33,152 nucleotides of DNA from JBBECF01 sp040881945 (GTDB lineage Bacteria > Pseudomonadota > Alphaproteobacteria > Dongiales > Dongiaceae). Below the pieces are notes generated by a model. That model was not told where the DNA came from, did not search any database, and saw nothing but the letters and a program-made list of their open reading frames with translations. The number at the start of each line of letters is the position of its first letter. The first letter of the stretch is position 1. The DNA is taken from NCBI GenBank assembly GCA_040881945.1, contig JBBECF010000079.1, positions 1 through 33,152 on the forward strand, in the 5' to 3' direction. Of the stretch, positions 1 through 10,698 are shown piece after piece. The translations under genes were made by a program, and so were the position numbers.

Positions 1-1086
<1,086 letters not shown>

Positions 1087-1135
1087 GCCCGGATTCCCTT
1101 TATTTCACGGCGTTGGAGGGCTTGCAACGCGCATG

Positions 1136-1163
1136 ATTGTACATGCTTTGTTCTCACATGCAA
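1136..1163 (-). promoter_or_regulatory. recA sigma-70-type promoter
   Basis: On the minus strand, TTGCAT (1163-1158) and TACAAT (1141-1136) are separated by 16 bp. Both are close to the -35 and -10 consensus, about 50 bp upstream of the recA start codon. The LexA-like box lies inside the spacer, as expected for a repressed SOS promoter. This is read from sequence only. Confidence 0.6.
1139..1153 (-). promoter_or_regulatory. Putative LexA (SOS) box of recA
   Basis: The minus strand reads GAAC-AAAGCAT-GTAC. This differs by one base from the alphaproteobacterial LexA operator, the direct repeat GAAC-N7-GAAC (GTTC-N7-GTTC on the other strand). It overlaps the spacer and the first bases of the -10 element of the recA promoter, where bound LexA would block RNA polymerase. 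The match and the position are seen; LexA binding is inferred. Confidence 0.55.
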
Positions 1164-1206
1164 GCGAAAAATGGACCGAAACGAGAACGGCCGGCCGGTC
1201 GGCGTT

Positions 1207-3578
<2,372 letters not shown>

Positions 3579-3582
<4 letters not shown>

Positions 3583-4667
3583 TTCGGTCGGCTGCCGGCG
3601 CGACCGCGCCCCTTCAGTCGCATCACGTAGCCGATGACCTGGGCGACCGCCCGGTAGTGTTCGGCCGGGACTTCCGCGTCGATCTCGACGGCGGCGTGGA
3701 GGCCGCGGGCAAGCGGCGGGTTCTCGACCACCGGCACGTCATGCTCCTCGGCCAACTCGCGGATGCGCCGGGCCAGGTGGTCGACGCCCTTGGCGGTGAC
3801 CCGCGGCGCCGACATGGTGGCGGGATCGTATTTCAAGGCGACGGCGTAATGGGTCGGGTTGGTGATGACCACGTCGGCCTCGGGCACCGCCGCCATCATC
3901 CGCCGCCGCGCCCGTTCCATGCGGATCCGGCGCAGCCGGCTCTTGACGATCGGATCGCCTTCCGATTGCCGGAACTCGTCCTTCAGCTCCTGCCGGCTCA
4001 TGCGCAGCTTCTTCAGAAGCTCGAACTTCTGATAGAGGAAGTCGAGGATGGCGATCAACGTCATCACCGCCAGCACGCCGACCAGCACGCGCACCGCCAA
4101 GACCTTGATGTGGTCCAGGAGCTGGGCCGCTTCGACCGTCACCAGGTTGGCAAGGTCGCCCATCGCCGGCCACAGCAGCATGGTCGCGACCGCGCCGACG
4201 ATGGCGACCTTCGCCAATCCCTTGATGAATTCCGTCGTCGTGCGCAACGAGAACAGCCGCTTGGCGCCGGCGAGCGGCGAGACGCGATCGAGCTGTGGCC
4301 GGATGCGCTCGGTCGACGCCAGCAGCCCATGCTGCAGCACGCCGGCCGCCAAGGCCGCCGCGACGAGGACGCCGAGCGGCACCAGGCAGGCGCGCACCAG
4401 ATCGCGGATCGTCGCGATCAGCACCGCGCGCAGGTCGTTCGCGCCGGTTGGGATGGTCTCGGTCGCGGCGAGGAACGGCGTCAGGGCGCGCCCGATGTCG
4501 GCCAGCATGGCCGGCGCGAACACGGTGACGACCACGGTCGCGGCGAGGATCATGAACCAATGGTTGACCTCGCGCGAGCTGGCGACCTGCCCCTTCTGGC
4601 GCGCCTCGTCGATCCGCCGTTGCGTCGGTTCTTCGGTCCGTTGCGAGTCTTCGCCTGCCTCGGCCAT
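3579..4667 (-). CDS. flhB: Flagellar export switch protein FlhB
   Basis: FlhB is the inner-membrane export-gate protein that switches substrate specificity from rod/hook to filament subunits after cleaving itself. The 362-residue product starts with the typical soluble segment containing EEPTQRRIDEARQKGQV, followed by four hydrophobic stretches (about 38-58, 85-110, 150-170 and 188-212). The cleavage motif NPTH is at residues 270-273 and leads into AVALKYDP. Length and order are normal for the family. It starts 4 bp after the fliR stop and overlaps cckA by 4 bp, placing it mid-operon. A second protein resembling only its C-terminal domain is encoded at 7448-7849. Confidence 0.97.
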
Positions 4668-4671
4668 GGGC

Positions 4672-5436
4672 TCAGGGGGCGCCGAACAGGCCCGACATCG
4701 TGACCTCGAAGCGGTCGAGGAACCACATCATGCCGACCGAAAGACTGAGCAGCAGAACCATCAGGCCGAGCAGGATCTGCAACGGCATGGCGACGAAGAA
4801 GATCTGTATCTGCGGCATCAGCCGGGCGATCAGGCCGATGCCGAGATTGAAGATCAGCCCGACCAGGATGAAGGGCGCGGCGATCTGCACGGCGAGCGTG
4901 AAGCTGGCGGAAACGACGCGCGTCATCATGTCGGCCATGTCGCCGGCCTGCGGCAGCGCGCCGGGCAGGAACGTGCCGTAGCTGTCGAGCAGGCCGCGCA
5001 GCAAGAAGTGGTGCAGGTCGGTGGCGAAGATCAGCACGACCCCGAGCGCCATGAACATGTTGCCGGCGATGGAGCCCTGCTGCGCGGTGGCGGGGTCGTT
5101 GATCAGGGCGTTGGCAAGATTGATCTCGAAGGCGATGATCATGCCGGCGGTCTGCAGCCCGACCAGGAGCAGCCGGGCGGCGGTGCCGATGAAGAGCCCG
5201 ACCACGATCTCGCCGCCGAGCACGAGCAGCAGCCGCGTGGGCGAATCCGGCAGCGGCGGCAGCACGGCCGCGACCAGCGGCGTCAGCACGAAGGCCAGCA
5301 CCAGCGCCACCATCAGCCGAACGCGCGGCGGGACATAGGCCTCGCCGAAGCCGGGCAACAGCATCGCGGCGCTGCCGACGCGGGCGAACACCAGCAGGAA
5401 GGCGAACACGCCGGTCGACAATATTTGCTCGAGCAT
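4672..5436 (-). CDS. fliR: Flagellar biosynthesis protein FliR
   Basis: FliR is a membrane component of the flagellar type III export gate and joins FliP and FliQ in the export channel. The 254-residue product is almost entirely hydrophobic, with about six predicted membrane segments. It carries the family N-terminal pattern FARVGSAAMLLPGFGE and the later segment NLANALINDP. Length is typical. GGGAAG precedes the ATG at 5436. It lies 42 bp downstream of fliQ and 4 bp upstream of flhB, the common fliQ-fliR-flhB order. Confidence 0.96.
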   Translation of the reverse strand: MLEQILSTGVFAFLLVFARVGSAAMLLPGFGEAYVPPRVRLMVALVLAFVLTPLVAAVLPPLPDSPTRLLLVLGGEIVVGLFIGTAARLLLVGLQTAGMIIAFEINLANALINDPATAQQGSIAGNMFMALGVVLIFATDLHHFLLRGLLDSYGTFLPGALPQAGDMADMMTRVVSASFTLAVQIAAPFILVGLIFNLGIGLIARLMPQIQIFFVAMPLQILLGLMVLLLSLSVGMMWFLDRFEVTMSGLFGAP

Positions 5437-5478
5437 GACGCTTCCCGTCGAACCGGCGCGGTGCCGCGCCCTAGGGCG

Positions 5479-5745
5479 CTAGCCGCCCCCGGCGATGCGC
5501 GCCATCAGCCGTTCGGTGAAACCGGACAGCGTCGCCAGCATGAAGGGCATGAACAGCAGCAACGAACCGAAGATGGCGAGGATCTTGGGGATGAAGGTCA
5601 GGGTCATTTCCTGGATCTGGGTGAGCGCCTGCACGAGCGAGACGACCAGCCCGACGACCAGCGCCAGCAGCATCACCGGCGCCCCGATCTGAATCATGAC
5701 GACGATCGCCTCGCGGGCGATGCCGAGGACGTCGGCCTCGTTCAT
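5479..5745 (-). CDS. fliQ: Flagellar biosynthesis protein FliQ
   Basis: FliQ is a small two-helix subunit of the flagellar export gate. The 88-residue product has the family length, two hydrophobic hairpin helices (about 14-38 and 52-74) and the conserved loop ALTQIQEMTLTFIPKI. A purine-rich AAGGGGAG lies upstream of the ATG at 5745. It sits between fliE (27 bp upstream) and fliR in the leftward operon. Confidence 0.96.
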   Translation of the reverse strand: MNEADVLGIAREAIVVMIQIGAPVMLLALVVGLVVSLVQALTQIQEMTLTFIPKILAIFGSLLLFMPFMLATLSGFTERLMARIAGGG

Positions 5746-5772
5746 CGGCGGCTCCCCTTGCCCGGACCGCCG

Positions 5773-6078
5773 CTAGATCGGCATGCGCAGGATGTCCTGA
5801 TAGGCCTGGATCACCCGGTCGCGCACCGCCACCACCGTCTGCAACGCCACCTCGGCGTTGGTCACGGCCGTCACGACGTCGGCGAGCTCGGCCTTGCCGG
5901 CGACGGCCTGGAGGCTCGCCCGCTCGCCCGCGCGCCCGGCGGCGACCGTGTCGTCGGCGACGCCGCGCAGCAGCTCGGCGAAGCCGGGCGCCGTCGGCCG
6001 CGCCTCCGCGCCCGGTGCGCCCATGGCGCGGGCGGCGCTGTTGTAGGCGGCGATGGCGCTGTTGAAACTCACGGGCAT
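5773..6078 (-). CDS. fliE: Flagellar hook-basal body protein FliE
   Basis: FliE is the junction protein linking the MS ring and export gate to the proximal rod. The 101-residue product ends in the characteristic IQAYQDILRMPI and contains the helical ALQTVVAVRDRVI segment. The N-terminus is Ala-rich and variable, as usual for FliE. GGAGGAG lies 9 bases upstream of the ATG at 6078, which supports this start. It follows flgC by 40 bp. Confidence 0.95.
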   Translation of the reverse strand: MPVSFNSAIAAYNSAARAMGAPGAEARPTAPGFAELLRGVADDTVAAGRAGERASLQAVAGKAELADVVTAVTNAEVALQTVVAVRDRVIQAYQDILRMPI

Positions 6079-6118
6079 GACTTTCTCCTCCCCGTCTCGC
6101 GGGGCCGTTTGTTGCGGT

Positions 6119-6526
6119 CTAACGCAGGATGTCGATGGTTCGCTGCAGCAGCGTGCGCGACGATTCGATGACCTTGAGATTGGCTTCGTAGCTGCGCTGC
6201 GCCTCGCGCATGTCGGTCATCTCGATCAGCGTGTTGACGTTGGGCAGCCTGACGTAGCCGTTGGCGTCGGCGGCCGGGTGGCTGGGTTGGTAGCGCATCT
6301 CGAAGTCGCTGCGGTCGACGCCGATGCGCCCGATCCGTACCGTCTCCAGGCCGAGGCTGCGGTCGAGCGCGTTGCGGAACGAGACCACCTTGCGGCGATA
6401 GGGCTCGCCGTCCGGCGTCGCCGCCAGGGAATTGGCATTGGCCAGGTTCTCCGCGATCACGCGCAGGCGCACCCCTTGCGCCCGCATGCCGGCGGCCGAG
6501 ATGTGCAGCGCATCGACCAGGTCCAT
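6119..6526 (-). CDS. flgC: Flagellar basal-body rod protein FlgC
   Basis: FlgC forms part of the proximal rod that crosses the periplasm. The 135-residue product begins MDLVDALHISAAGMRAQG and has the rod-family motif ENLANANS near residue 28. The C-terminal SYEANLKVIESSRTLLQRT helix is shared with other rod and hook proteins. The frame stays open 13 codons further upstream, but the start at 6526 matches the family N-terminus and has AAGGAG just upstream, so it was preferred. No signal peptide is present, consistent with export through the flagellar gate. Confidence 0.95.
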   Translation of the reverse strand: MDLVDALHISAAGMRAQGVRLRVIAENLANANSLAATPDGEPYRRKVVSFRNALDRSLGLETVRIGRIGVDRSDFEMRYQPSHPAADANGYVRLPNVNTLIEMTDMREAQRSYEANLKVIESSRTLLQRTIDILR

Positions 6527-6588
6527 GGGCGCACTCCTTAGAACGATTCCGCTCGCCGCGAACAAGGGCGCGGCGACCCGCCGGACGC

Positions 6589-6993
6589 TCAGCTCTGGCT
6601 GCGGCCGAGCGCCACCTTGATCATGTCGATATGCTTGCGGTAGAGGTTCGTGACCAACTGGTAATCCACCTGCGTCTCCGCGACCTTCATGAGCTGCTCC
6701 TCGAGCACCACGCCGTTGCCGCTCGGGGTGGTCTCGTAACGGCTGCGCTGCGCGGCGTCGCGGAACGGCTGCGGCTGCGCGCCGCCGCCGAGATGCGCAG
6801 CGTGGGTGCGCGTTGCCGTCACTGTCCCGGTGTCCCGCAGCGACCGACGAAAATCCAGGGGCGCGAGGTCGCGCGCCGCGAAATCCGGCGTGTCGGCGTT
6901 GGCGATGTTGTGCGCCAGCACCTCCTGGCGCTGCGACAGCCAGGACATCCGCCGCGTCAGCATCTCGAATAGAGGGATCTTGCTGAGGTCCAT
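6589..6993 (-). CDS. flgB: Flagellar basal-body rod protein FlgB
   Basis: FlgB is a proximal rod subunit exported by the flagellar apparatus. From the Met at 6993 the 134-residue product starts MDLSKIPLFEMLTRRMSWL. It carries the rod signature VLAHNIANADTPDF at about residues 24-37 and ends with a helix containing QLVTNLYRKHIDMIKVALG. Length is typical. The frame stays open for another 195 codons upstream, antisense to csrA, but that extension has no rod homology and is rejected. No strong ribosome-binding site is seen at 6993. It is the first gene of the leftward operon. Confidence 0.94.
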   Translation of the reverse strand: MDLSKIPLFEMLTRRMSWLSQRQEVLAHNIANADTPDFAARDLAPLDFRRSLRDTGTVTATRTHAAHLGGGAQPQPFRDAAQRSRYETTPSGNGVVLEEQLMKVAETQVDYQLVTNLYRKHIDMIKVALGRSQS

Positions 6994-7155
6994 CCGCGAT
7001 CCGGCGCTGCCCAGAAAGGGCGACCGGAAGGCGGCCGCCGCTGCCGGACAGGAGTATCGGAGCGCCTTGTTAAGAAGCGGTAAACGCGCTAAATACGTCC
7101 AGACAGCCTGCGGCAAAGGGTCGGCGGCGGTCAGGCCAGGTAGGGGGGCGGAGAC

Positions 7156-7383
7156 ATGCTCTATTTGACGCGCAAGATCGGCGAGTCGGTGATCATTAAC
7201 GACAACATCGAAGTGACGGTCATCGAGGTCCGCGGCAAGTCGATCAAGCTGGGGTTCACCTTCCCGCCGGAGGCGAGCGTGCTCAGGCGCGAGATCCACG
7301 AGCGCATCCAGGCCGAAAACCGCGCCGCCATGGGGGCCGGCCAGCAACTGGTCGAAGCGCTCGCCCGCAAGTTGAACCCCTAG
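7156..7383 (+). CDS. csrA: Carbon storage regulator CsrA
   Basis: CsrA is a small dimeric RNA-binding protein that blocks or stabilises mRNAs at GGA motifs, commonly controlling motility and carbon flux. The 75-residue product opens with the canonical MLYLTRKIGESVIINDNIEV and has the RNA-contacting VLRREIHERIQAEN segment. It diverges from the flgB operon and begins a rightward run with four export-related genes. The leader has a GGGGGGCGGAG ribosome-binding site, which itself contains GGA, so autoregulation is plausible but unproven. Identification is firm. Confidence 0.96.
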   Translation: MLYLTRKIGESVIINDNIEVTVIEVRGKSIKLGFTFPPEASVLRREIHERIQAENRAAMGAGQQLVEALARKLNP

Positions 7384-7389
7384 AGTCCT

Positions 7390-7408
7390 GCCCCCATCCT
7401 TAGGGGGC
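7390..7408 (+). other. Hairpin after csrA
   Basis: GCCCCC (7390-7395) and GGGGGC (7403-7408) form a perfect 6-bp stem around a 7-base loop, starting 7 bases after the csrA stop. There is no T-run after it, so it is not a textbook terminator. It may attenuate or process the transcript between csrA and the downstream flagellar genes. Confidence 0.35.
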
Positions 7409-7447
7409 GCGGCAGCGCGGCGTGGCGCGCTTAAACCTTCCTTAAGC

Positions 7448-7849
7448 ATGTTTGCGTCAGGATCGGGGCTTCCCCGATGGCGGACGTGCCCAGCCTTGCC
7501 GGACATCGATACCCAGACACCAGGCGCCCTGCCGTCCGACGGCCCCCGCCCCGGAGCGGCGGAGCCCGGCCCGGACATCGCGGTCGCGCTGCGCTACGAC
7601 CCGCGCCGGGCGGCAACCCCGCGCGTCGTGGCGTCGGGCCGCGGCGCGGTCGCCGAGCAGATCCTCGCCGCCGCCTTCGCCGCCGGTGTGCGCGTGCGCG
7701 CGGACGCCGACCTGGCCGAAATCCTGGCCGCGGTCGACGTCGACAGCGAGATTCCGCTCGAGGCCCTGGCCGCCGTCGCCGAGATCCTGTCCTACGTCTA
7801 TCGCGCCAACGGCGCGCCGCCGCCGGCCGACACCGGCACGACACGATGA
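7448..7849 (+). CDS. FlhB C-terminal-domain paralogue (FhlB/FlhX-like)
   Basis: This 133-residue protein resembles only the cytoplasmic C-terminal domain of FlhB. Compare IAVALRYDPRRAATPRVVA here with YAVALKYDPATMSAPRVTA in the FlhB of this window, followed by the shared LAAVDVDSEIPLEALAAVAEI region. The NPTH autocleavage motif is replaced by EPGPD, and the membrane half is missing. Similar short paralogues in other flagellated bacteria can partly substitute for the cleaved FlhB C-domain in the specificity switch. The first ~40 residues are Pro/Arg-rich and weakly conserved. The ATG at 7448 has no clear ribosome-binding site, so the true start may be further in. Its stop overlaps the next ATG (ATGA). 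Confidence 0.8.
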   Translation: MFASGSGLPRWRTCPALPDIDTQTPGALPSDGPRPGAAEPGPDIAVALRYDPRRAATPRVVASGRGAVAEQILAAAFAAGVRVRADADLAEILAAVDVDSEIPLEALAAVAEILSYVYRANGAPPPADTGTTR

Positions 7850-8181
7850 GCGCCGCGACCGAACAGACCCGGGCGGCGATCGAGCGGCTGTCCGGCCTGG
7901 TCGAGGCCACGCGCCGGCTGGTCGCGGACGGCCATCTGGTCGACCTGCACACGCTGGAATCGCGCATCGACGAGGTCTGCGGCACGTTGCGCACGCTGCC
8001 CGAAGCGGCGGCCGGCGAGATCAAGGCGACCCTGGTGGCGCTGATCGACGACCTCAACCGGCTCGACCAGGCGATCCGGCGCAGCCACGCGGAGACCGCC
8101 GAGCACCTGGCGGGGACCTCCGCCCGGCGCCGCGCCACGGCCGCCTACGGGGCGCCGGACGCCAAGCCGGAACGGCGCTAG
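7846..8181 (+). CDS. Small helical protein, possible flagellar export chaperone
   Basis: I do not recognise this 111-residue protein with certainty. It appears almost fully alpha-helical, with Leu-rich heptad-like stretches at about 5-30, 33-50 and 56-88. The tail contains GTSARRRATAAYGA and is then charged and Pro-rich. Small size, helical hairpin character and a Tyr-Gly near the C-terminus recall FlgN/FliT-type export chaperones, such as the LYG near the end of enterobacterial FlgN. That is a resemblance, not proof. The ATGA overlap with the FlhB-tail paralogue and the position 17 bp before fliO support a flagellar role. The same frame is open upstream from 7477, but the overlap favours the start at 7846. 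Confidence 0.72.
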   Translation: MSAATEQTRAAIERLSGLVEATRRLVADGHLVDLHTLESRIDEVCGTLRTLPEAAAGEIKATLVALIDDLNRLDQAIRRSHAETAEHLAGTSARRRATAAYGAPDAKPERR

Positions 8182-8198
8182 GGCCACGCTCCCCCGAC

Positions 8199-8495
8199 AT
8201 GGACTTCGACCTTTACCTCCGCTTCGTGGTGGCGCTCGTCTTCGTGCTGGCGCTGATCGGGGTCGTTGCCTGGCTGCTGCGCCGCTTCGGCCTGGCCGGC
8301 CGACTGGCCGCCAGCGCCGGCAAGCAGCGCCGCCTGCGCGTCGTCGAAGTCGCCCCGCTCGACGGCAAGCACCGCCTCGTCCTGATGCGCCGCGACGAGG
8401 TCGAGCATCTGCTGTTGATCGGCACCGGCGCCGACCTGGTGATCGAGACCGGCATCCGCCGGCCGCCGGCCGCCGAAGCGGAGGCGGGCGCATGA
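8199..8495 (+). CDS. fliO: Flagellar biosynthesis protein FliO
   Basis: FliO is a poorly conserved membrane protein that helps assemble the FliP ring of the export gate. The 98-residue product has one N-terminal membrane helix (about 7-27). The cytoplasmic domain carries the pattern RLRVVEVAPLDGKHRLVLMR, which matches the FliO/YscQ-like fold. Its stop overlaps the fliP start (ATGA at 8492-8495), the usual fliO-fliP arrangement, which raises confidence despite low sequence conservation. Confidence 0.87.
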   Translation: MDFDLYLRFVVALVFVLALIGVVAWLLRRFGLAGRLAASAGKQRRLRVVEVAPLDGKHRLVLMRRDEVEHLLLIGTGADLVIETGIRRPPAAEAEAGA

Positions 8496-9244
8496 CCGGG
8501 AGACTGCAACGATCGGCGCGACGCGTGGCGCTCGCCGCCCTGTTGCTCGGCGCGTCCGTCCTGCCGGCAGCGGCGCAATCGCTGACCCTCGACCTCGGCG
8601 CCGAGGGATCGACGACCGGCCGCATCGTCGAGCTGATCGCGCTCATGACGGTGCTCAGCCTGGCGCCGGGCATCCTGGTCATGGTCACGTCCTTCACCCG
8701 GATCATCGTCGTCCTGTCGTTCCTCCGCAGCGCGCTCGGCGTGCAGCAGACGCCGCCCAACATCGTCATGGTGAGTCTCGCGTTGTTCCTCACCGGATTC
8801 ATCATGGCGCCGGTCCTGGAGCGCTCGTACGACGACGGCATCGCCCCGCTGATCGCCGAGGAGATCGACCAGGGCGAGGCCTTCGAGCGGACCATGGCGC
8901 CGCTGCACGGCTTCATGATCGCGCAGGTGCGGCCGCAGGACCTGGAGCTGTTCCTCGACATCGGCAATGCCGGCGCGGTGGCGACGCCCGAGGCGACGCC
9001 GCTCAGCGCCCTCATCCCGGCCTTCATGATCAGCGAGCTCCGCCGCGCCTTCGAGATCGGGTTTCTGTTGTTCGTGCCGTTCCTGATCATCGACATGGTG
9101 GTCGCGTCGGTGCTCATGTCGATGGGCATGATGATGCTGCCGCCGGTGATAATCTCGCTGCCGTTCAAGCTGATCTTCTTCGTGCTCGTCGACGGCTGGT
9201 ACCTGGTGACCGGCAGCCTGGTGCGCAGCTTCGGCACAGGATAG
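8492..9244 (+). CDS. fliP: Flagellar biosynthesis protein FliP
   Basis: FliP forms the core ring of the flagellar protein-export channel. The 250-residue product has a cleavable signal peptide (about residues 1-28, ending LPAAAQ). It is followed by LSLAPGILVMVTSFTRIIVV and LRSALGVQQTPPN, both FliP hallmarks. The C-terminal block has FLLFVPFLIIDMVVASVLMS and MMMLPPVIISLPFKLIFF, giving four membrane segments in all. Length is typical. It is the last gene of the rightward csrA operon; fliQ and fliR are in the opposite operon. Confidence 0.97.
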   Translation: MTGRLQRSARRVALAALLLGASVLPAAAQSLTLDLGAEGSTTGRIVELIALMTVLSLAPGILVMVTSFTRIIVVLSFLRSALGVQQTPPNIVMVSLALFLTGFIMAPVLERSYDDGIAPLIAEEIDQGEAFERTMAPLHGFMIAQVRPQDLELFLDIGNAGAVATPEATPLSALIPAFMISELRRAFEIGFLLFVPFLIIDMVVASVLMSMGMMMLPPVIISLPFKLIFFVLVDGWYLVTGSLVRSFGTG

Positions 9245-9259
9245 TCCGTCCGGGAATTA

Positions 9260-9325
9260 CGGGGACACAATACTTAATTCGCGGAAGCGGTCGCCCAGGG
9301 CCACCAATTAAGTATTGTGTCCCCG
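9260..9325. repeat. Palindromic REP/MITE-like element
   Basis: Two perfect 20-base arms (9260-9279 and 9306-9325) are separated by 26 bases; the arm core is GGGGACACAATACTTAATT. A similar palindrome is, to my recollection, common in bacterial genomes near REP-associated IS200-like transposases. No transposase lies in the window, so this would be a non-autonomous copy. It starts 15 bp after the fliP stop and could also act as a transcript-end hairpin. Confidence 0.7.
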
Positions 9326-9497
9326 AAACTCTGTGCGGGCGTCACCGACTTTGGTGCACGGCAGCCCCCCCCGGCCAAGGGTTGGCCTTGCCAATGCCCG
9401 TCGATCGCGGCAATCTCAGCCTCAACAAGCCGGTCATCCGGTGGATGTCGGGTTAACTGCGTTCGCTGGGGGCAGACTCTGACGGAGGAGGCGAACC

Positions 9498-9824
9498 ATG
9501 GCCATGTATCTCACGCGCTTCAGCTACACGCCCGAGACGTGGGCGCGCATGATCGAAAAACCCGAGGATCGACGCAAGGCCGCCCGTTCGTACATCGAGT
9601 CGGTGGGTGGAAAGCTGCACGGGTTCTGGTACGCCTTCGGCGAGCACGATGGCTGGAATCTGTGGGAGGCACCGGACAACGTGTCGATGGCAGCTGTCGC
9701 GCTTGCCATCGGTTCGGGAGGCGCGCTCAGTTCGCTCGAGACCACCGTCCTCCTCAGCGTCGAGGAGCTGATGGAAGCCCTCGGGAAGGCGAAGTCGGTC
9801 CGGTATCGCCCGCCGGGAGCGTAG
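9498..9824 (+). CDS. GYD domain-containing protein
   Basis: The 108-residue product matches the small GYD family: MYLTRFSYTPETWARMI at the N-terminus, an IESVGGKLHGFWYAFGEHDG core, and MAAVALAIGSGGALSSLETT. The name-giving Gly-Tyr-Asp is replaced here by His-Asp-Gly-Trp, a variation seen in the family. The family is ferredoxin-like in shape and has no settled function. GGAGGAG lies 7 bases before the ATG at 9498. It stands alone between the fliP-side palindrome and the cobalamin genes, with no obvious operon partner. Confidence 0.85.
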   Translation: MAMYLTRFSYTPETWARMIEKPEDRRKAARSYIESVGGKLHGFWYAFGEHDGWNLWEAPDNVSMAAVALAIGSGGALSSLETTVLLSVEELMEALGKAKSVRYRPPGA

Positions 9825-9934
9825 ACCGCCCGAGAGCGTAGTACCGCGGTCCGGGGGCGTACTACCAAGTCCTCGTGAACGAGACTCACGTAGGGGATTC
9901 CCACTGAGGGAAACGAAACGTCGGAATCGCCACA

Positions 9935-10693
9935 CTAGCGTTCGCCGATCCGCGCCTCGATCCAGGCGAGCGCTTCGGCGACCGTTGCGACCGCCGGCGG
10001 ACCGTCGTGCGGCGGCGGGCGCTTCAAGAGGATCACCGGCAGGCCGAGCGCGCGCGCCGCGGCGATCTTGCCGTAGGTGGCCTCGCCGCCGCTGTTCTTG
10101 GCGATCACGACGTCGATGCGGTTCTCCTCCAGCAGGCATAACTCCGCCGCGGCCGAGAACGGCCCACGGCCGAGGATGACCGCGTAGTCGGCGAGCGGCA
10201 GCCGCCCCGCCGGCGCCTCGACCAGCCGCACCAGGAACCACACGCCGGTCGCCGTGCCGAACGGCTGCAACTGCGACGACCCGACCGTGAGGAACGCGCG
10301 CGCGCCGTGCTCCGGCACCGCCGCCGCGGCGGCGTCCAGCGTCGCCACCTCGATCCAGCAGTCGTCGGGGTCGCGCCGCCACGGCGGCCGCTCCAGGCGC
10401 AGCAGCGGCACCCGCGCCGAGCCCGCGGCGATCGCGGCGTGGCGGCTGATCTGCGTCGCGAATGGGTGCGTGGCGTCGATCGCGAGCCCGATGCGCTCGG
10501 CCCGCAGATACTCGGTCAGGCCGGTCACGCCGCCGAAGCCGCCGACCCGCACGCCGCCGGGCAACGGGGCCGGGTCCTTGGTGCGCCCGGCGAGCGAGAC
10601 GATCGCCTCGATTCCGGGACGCTCCGCCAGCGCCACGGCCAGGGCCGCCGCTTCGGCCGTGCCGCCGAGGATGAGGACGCGGGAACGAGTCAT
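9935..10693 (-). CDS. cobK: Precorrin-6A reductase (CobK/CbiJ)
   Basis: CobK/CbiJ reduces a double bond of (cobalt-)precorrin-6A with NADPH during corrin ring synthesis. The 252-residue product begins VLILGGTAEAAALAVALAE, the family's nucleotide-binding start. It contains DATHPFATQIS at about 94-104, the SQLQPF region, and the C-terminal VIAKNSGGEATYGKIAAARA. Length is normal. It lies downstream of cbiD on the same strand, separated only by an inverted heptamer array, so the two are probably co-transcribed. With CbiD present, the cobalt-bound substrate of the anaerobic route is more likely. Confidence 0.94.
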   Translation of the reverse strand: MTRSRVLILGGTAEAAALAVALAERPGIEAIVSLAGRTKDPAPLPGGVRVGGFGGVTGLTEYLRAERIGLAIDATHPFATQISRHAAIAAGSARVPLLRLERPPWRRDPDDCWIEVATLDAAAAAVPEHGARAFLTVGSSQLQPFGTATGVWFLVRLVEAPAGRLPLADYAVILGRGPFSAAAELCLLEENRIDVVIAKNSGGEATYGKIAAARALGLPVILLKRPPPHDGPPAVATVAEALAWIEARIGER

Positions 10694-10698
10694 CGGTT

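Noticed and set aside
6994..7155. Sigma-54 flagellar promoter between flgB and csrA
   Set aside because: I looked for TGGCAC-N5-TTGC on both strands and found no convincing match.
7390..7408. CsrA-binding hairpin on the minus strand (loop reads TAAGGAT)
   Set aside because: The AGGA loop exists only in the antisense RNA, and no minus-strand transcript is expected here.
6994..7578. Upstream extension of flgB to a 329-residue protein
   Set aside because: The extra part is antisense to csrA and has no rod-protein similarity; the family N-terminus begins at 6993.
7477..7845. Extension of the small helical gene upstream in the same frame
   Set aside because: The extension is Arg/Pro-rich and runs through the FlhB-tail paralogue; the ATGA overlap supports the start at 7846.
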